NCBI RefSeq assembly: GCF_003013405.1
Contig: NZ_PXZL01000002.1
Coordinates: forward strand, 39,417-103,416
From: Brevibacillus formosus
GTDB lineage: Bacteria > Bacillota > Bacilli > Brevibacillales > Brevibacillaceae
Length of the DNA stretch: 64,000 nucleotides
Reading direction: 5' to 3'
Both the position numbers and the translations under genes were made by a program. The notes beneath the pieces are model-generated. The model did not search any database. It saw nothing but the letters and a program-made list of their open reading frames with translations, and was not told the DNA's origin. Positions 62,105 to 64,000 of the stretch are shown one piece after another (the stretch's first letter is position 1; each line of letters begins with the position of its first letter).

Positions 62105-62629
62105 CTATTCAACCGGCACTCGTTCCAGCCGGATTCCAGTCAAATCCCGCCGCAGGATGCTCTCGGCCACATCCAGGCGCACAACGATCAGCGGTTTTTC
62201 GCTCTCTTTGATCCGGAAAATCTTTTTCCCGTGCATATTTTCTTCCTTCAGCACCAGCTTTTTAATCTGGCTGTTACCTCGATGAAACTCGGCGTGAGTG
62301 CTAACTACTTCCACTTCATCAAAGATGGGGAGGTAATAGTTTTTTTGCAGATGGCGGGAGAGATCAATCAGAGGAGTCAACTTAAACAGGGTGTCTGGTT
62401 CGTACGCTTCTACCAATCGCTTCAGCTTGTCCGACAGCAGAAACAGCGGGTATTCAAGGATGTCGAGAAAGCTGCTCTCCGCTTCCGACTTGATCTGAAG
62501 GATCAGCGGGTCCGCGATTTTATGGGCGCGCACACGGTGAATATCACGAGTATCTATTTTCTTGCGTACATCCAGGAACATCGGCACATCCGTATATCGT
62601 TCATCTTGTTTCAGCAAAAAGTAATCCAT
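62105..62629 (-). CDS. Hypothetical protein of the spike locus
   Basis: A 174-residue soluble protein, no signal peptide. Segments such as EYPLFLLSDKLKRLVEAYEP and FKLTPLIDLSRHLQKNYYLP, followed by LRRDLTGIRLERVPVE, faintly resemble the Imm11/MXAN_0049-type family, but I cannot confirm this. It lies between the 210-residue protein and the PAAR-like protein with gaps of a few bases, so it is part of the operon. Chaperone, adaptor or immunity roles are all possible. Confidence 0.7.
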   Translation of the reverse strand: MDYFLLKQDERYTDVPMFLDVRKKIDTRDIHRVRAHKIADPLILQIKSEAESSFLDILEYPLFLLSDKLKRLVEAYEPDTLFKLTPLIDLSRHLQKNYYLPIFDEVEVVSTHAEFHRGNSQIKKLVLKEENMHGKKIFRIKESEKPLIVVRLDVAESILRRDLTGIRLERVPVE

Positions 62630-62631
62630 GT

Positions 62632-63264
62632 TTACGCACCTGCTCCACTGGTTTCCTCGTTCACCGAGTCAGGATTCTGGTACAGAACTTCGCATTGATC
62701 CCGATATTCTCCGGCAAACAGGCAAATCTTCGGGGATTTGGTCATCTGACGGTATCCTGGGCTTTCCAAGAGCACAGGCACCATACTTCTCATAAATTCC
62801 ACTGCCAGCAGGTGATACTTGATGGCTTCCATCTGCTTGATCCTCTCGATATCCATCGATGTTATCTTCCTGGCATAGGCAGACTTTATCTTCTCAAGCT
62901 TCTTCACCCGTTCGAACAACGGGGCAAAGATAAAGTAAGCGTCCCACAGCACGGAACATTCCGTCCGATCCAAAAACCAGTTTTCATCATATGCGTCTAT
63001 ACGGTACGTGGCGCAGTTCTCCATGATACCAGTCCGCAGATAAGAGACGTAAATGGTGTGGATCTCCCCCTTGCTCCCCTGTTGCTGCTGCATGAATGCC
63101 TGCGTGCACAGTTCATCAAACGTGTCGCAAAAGCTACTCTCGATGTGATCCTTCTGCTCGTTGTACCGCTGGTCAATCTCGATCAGATCGTACTGCCAGC
63201 GATCCAACACATGATTCTGCAAAAAATCCTGCATCGCCGCCTGCTTGTCCATCAGCTTGCTCAT
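62632..63264 (-). CDS. Hypothetical protein of the spike locus
   Basis: A 210-residue soluble protein, mainly helical and rich in charged and aromatic residues (FLQNHVLDRWQYDLIEIDQR; LWDAYFIFAPLFERVKKLEK). Not recognised. Its ATG overlaps the stop codon of the upstream VgrG-like gene (ATGA), so the two are translationally coupled. A loading adaptor or chaperone for the spike would fit the position, but nothing in the sequence proves it. Confidence 0.72.
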   Translation of the reverse strand: MSKLMDKQAAMQDFLQNHVLDRWQYDLIEIDQRYNEQKDHIESSFCDTFDELCTQAFMQQQQGSKGEIHTIYVSYLRTGIMENCATYRIDAYDENWFLDRTECSVLWDAYFIFAPLFERVKKLEKIKSAYARKITSMDIERIKQMEAIKYHLLAVEFMRSMVPVLLESPGYRQMTKSPKICLFAGEYRDQCEVLYQNPDSVNEETSGAGA

Positions 63265-64000
63265 TTGATATGTACCTTCGCTCCGCTCAAGGTCACATCG
63301 TCTATGATGCTCAGGGTGGCATCTGCCTGCTTCATGTCCACGCCTGCTTCTCCATGAATGACCACCTTATCGCCCCCTGTGATTTCAATATCCTCCTTGG
63401 CTGTCAAGATGATTTTCTTGTCGCTGTTGATCTCGATACCACCTTCGTCTGTCAGACGCATCAACAGCTTACCATTGCCGATAATCTCGATCGCTCCTGG
63501 CTGGAAGATAATCTGCTTGCCGTATTTGGTGCTGATGCTTTTGACGGAGGGGTCGCTGCGCTTTTTGGGATCGGAGGATTCAAGATTCACCGAGCTTGCG
63601 GCAATCGCATTTTCTTCCTTTGCATCGGGAAAATACAGGCGAACCTCATCCCCGATCTCCGGCATACAATACCAGCCGCTGCCGTCGGGGGACGAGTACA
63701 CAGTGGAATAAGGAAACCAAATCGCCTCACCGACAGGTTGTTTTTCATCGATAGACAGATGTACTTTTACTGTGTCTTTAGAGACATCCAAAATCTTTCC
63801 GAATAGAGAGGAGCCAGCCAACTCTGTGGGAAAAAGAGTGAAACATCCTAAACCTTTTTGATCGCGCAAGACGTAGTGGTTGACCAAAATCCCGTGTTCG
63901 ATTCGAGTCTCGGCTCTATAGACGTAAAGAGTACGCCTCTGAAACGTAACCGGACTACACAAATCCAGTATTTTGTTGCTGGTAACTTCATAACTAATCG
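63261..64000 (-). CDS. VgrG-like spike protein, partial (5' end beyond the window)
   Basis: The open frame enters from the right edge and covers about 245 residues of the C-terminal part. It includes a gp5-type OB domain (VKVHLSIDEKQPVGEAIWFP, YCMPEIGDEVRLYFPDAKEE) and a beta-helix-like tail (IEINSDKKIILTAKEDIEIT, KVVIHGEAGVDMKQADATLS) and stops there, with no toxin extension. It resembles residues 230-460 of the VgrG-like toxin at 59207-61672 in arrangement. It is likely the structural, unextended spike of the locus. Confidence 0.82.
   Translation of the reverse strand, partial: ISYEVTSNKILDLCSPVTFQRRTLYVYRAETRIEHGILVNHYVLRDQKGLGCFTLFPTELAGSSLFGKILDVSKDTVKVHLSIDEKQPVGEAIWFPYSTVYSSPDGSGWYCMPEIGDEVRLYFPDAKEENAIAASSVNLESSDPKKRSDPSVKSISTKYGKQIIFQPGAIEIIGNGKLLMRLTDEGGIEINSDKKIILTAKEDIEITGGDKVVIHGEAGVDMKQADATLSIIDDVTLSGAKVHIK

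Noticed and set aside
62695-63357. 220-codon + strand frame
   Set aside because: Antisense to the spike-locus genes, which are supported by overlapping start/stop codons and, for VgrG, by recognisable domains.
1-64000. tRNA, rRNA, CRISPR arrays and insertion sequences
   Set aside because: Intergenic regions were read for these; no cloverleaf, direct-repeat array, transposase or terminal inverted repeat pair was found.

Overview
The window reads as chromosomal DNA of a low-to-mid-GC, endospore-forming Gram-positive bacterium of the Paenibacillaceae, most likely Brevibacillus. The basis is the liaIHFSR-type cell-envelope stress locus, T-box leaders, a c-di-AMP riboswitch, YneF, YhfH, PrpE and YitT family proteins, strong AGGAGG ribosome binding sites, frequent TTG/GTG starts and the futalosine menaquinone genes. 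Genus assignment is inference; no rRNA is present. No tRNA, rRNA, CRISPR array, insertion sequence or prophage core was seen.

Layout. 0-2.4 kb: leuA (reverse) behind two tandem leucine T-boxes and one sigma-A promoter; leuA carries a frameshift in its regulatory domain. 2.4-7.1 kb: MFS exporter with divergent LysR regulator, two small membrane proteins (one YneF), a cell wall amidase and PrpE. 7.2-11.8 kb: reverse operon liaI-liaH-methyltransferase-liaF-liaS-liaR. 12-15.1 kb: c-di-AMP riboswitch with an NlpC/P60 endopeptidase, then a two-component system. 15.2-20.5 kb: P450, bioY under a perfect BirA operator, small genes including a 53-residue YhfH protein, and ilvA behind an isoleucine T-box. 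20.6-24.1 kb: a DUF4157 (eCIS-type) protease-like protein and an RlmD-family 23S rRNA methyltransferase. 24.2-27.7 kb: an accessory patch with yjdF and its riboswitch, a GNAT enzyme, a 3' relic of a second rRNA methyltransferase, a frameshifted hypothetical gene, an SF0329 protein and a DJ-1 protein. 27.7-36.3 kb: azlCD, a TrmB-like regulator facing a DNA alkylation repair gene across a palindromic operator, a two-gene ABC transporter, tatD and a secreted four-repeat protein. 36.4-41.2 kb: response regulator, secreted PepSY-like protein, histidine kinase, then an ECF sigma/anti-sigma pair. 41.2-47.8 kb: GNAT, SUFU, OYE reductase with divergent Lrp regulator, a three-gene cluster resembling nucleotidyl-, phospho- and acetyl-transferases of the aminoglycoside-modifying type, and a FrnE/DsbA protein. 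48.4-57.5 kb: SodC, mqnB-mqnD, methyltransferase, nitroreductase, cold shock protein, eutH behind an ANTAR-type dual-hairpin antitermination leader, DUF2625, YnfA, SRPBCC and YitT.

57.7-64.0 kb is the most unusual part. It is a reverse-strand locus of VgrG-like spike proteins in a Gram-positive background: a VgrG-like protein running off the window edge, two uncharacterised proteins, a DUF4280 PAAR-like tip, an 821-residue VgrG-like protein with a glycine-zipper pre-toxin region and a caspase-like C-terminal domain, a small zinc-ribbon protein, a displaced orphan copy of the pre-toxin region with a different C-terminus, and a second zinc-ribbon protein. It has the logic of a polymorphic toxin/immunity array that gains new tips by recombination, carried on a contractile-injection-type spike.

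Two themes connect many other genes. One is RNA-level control: three T-boxes, c-di-AMP and yjdF riboswitches, and an ANTAR target. The other is envelope stress sensing: LiaFSR, two other two-component systems and an ECF sigma factor.
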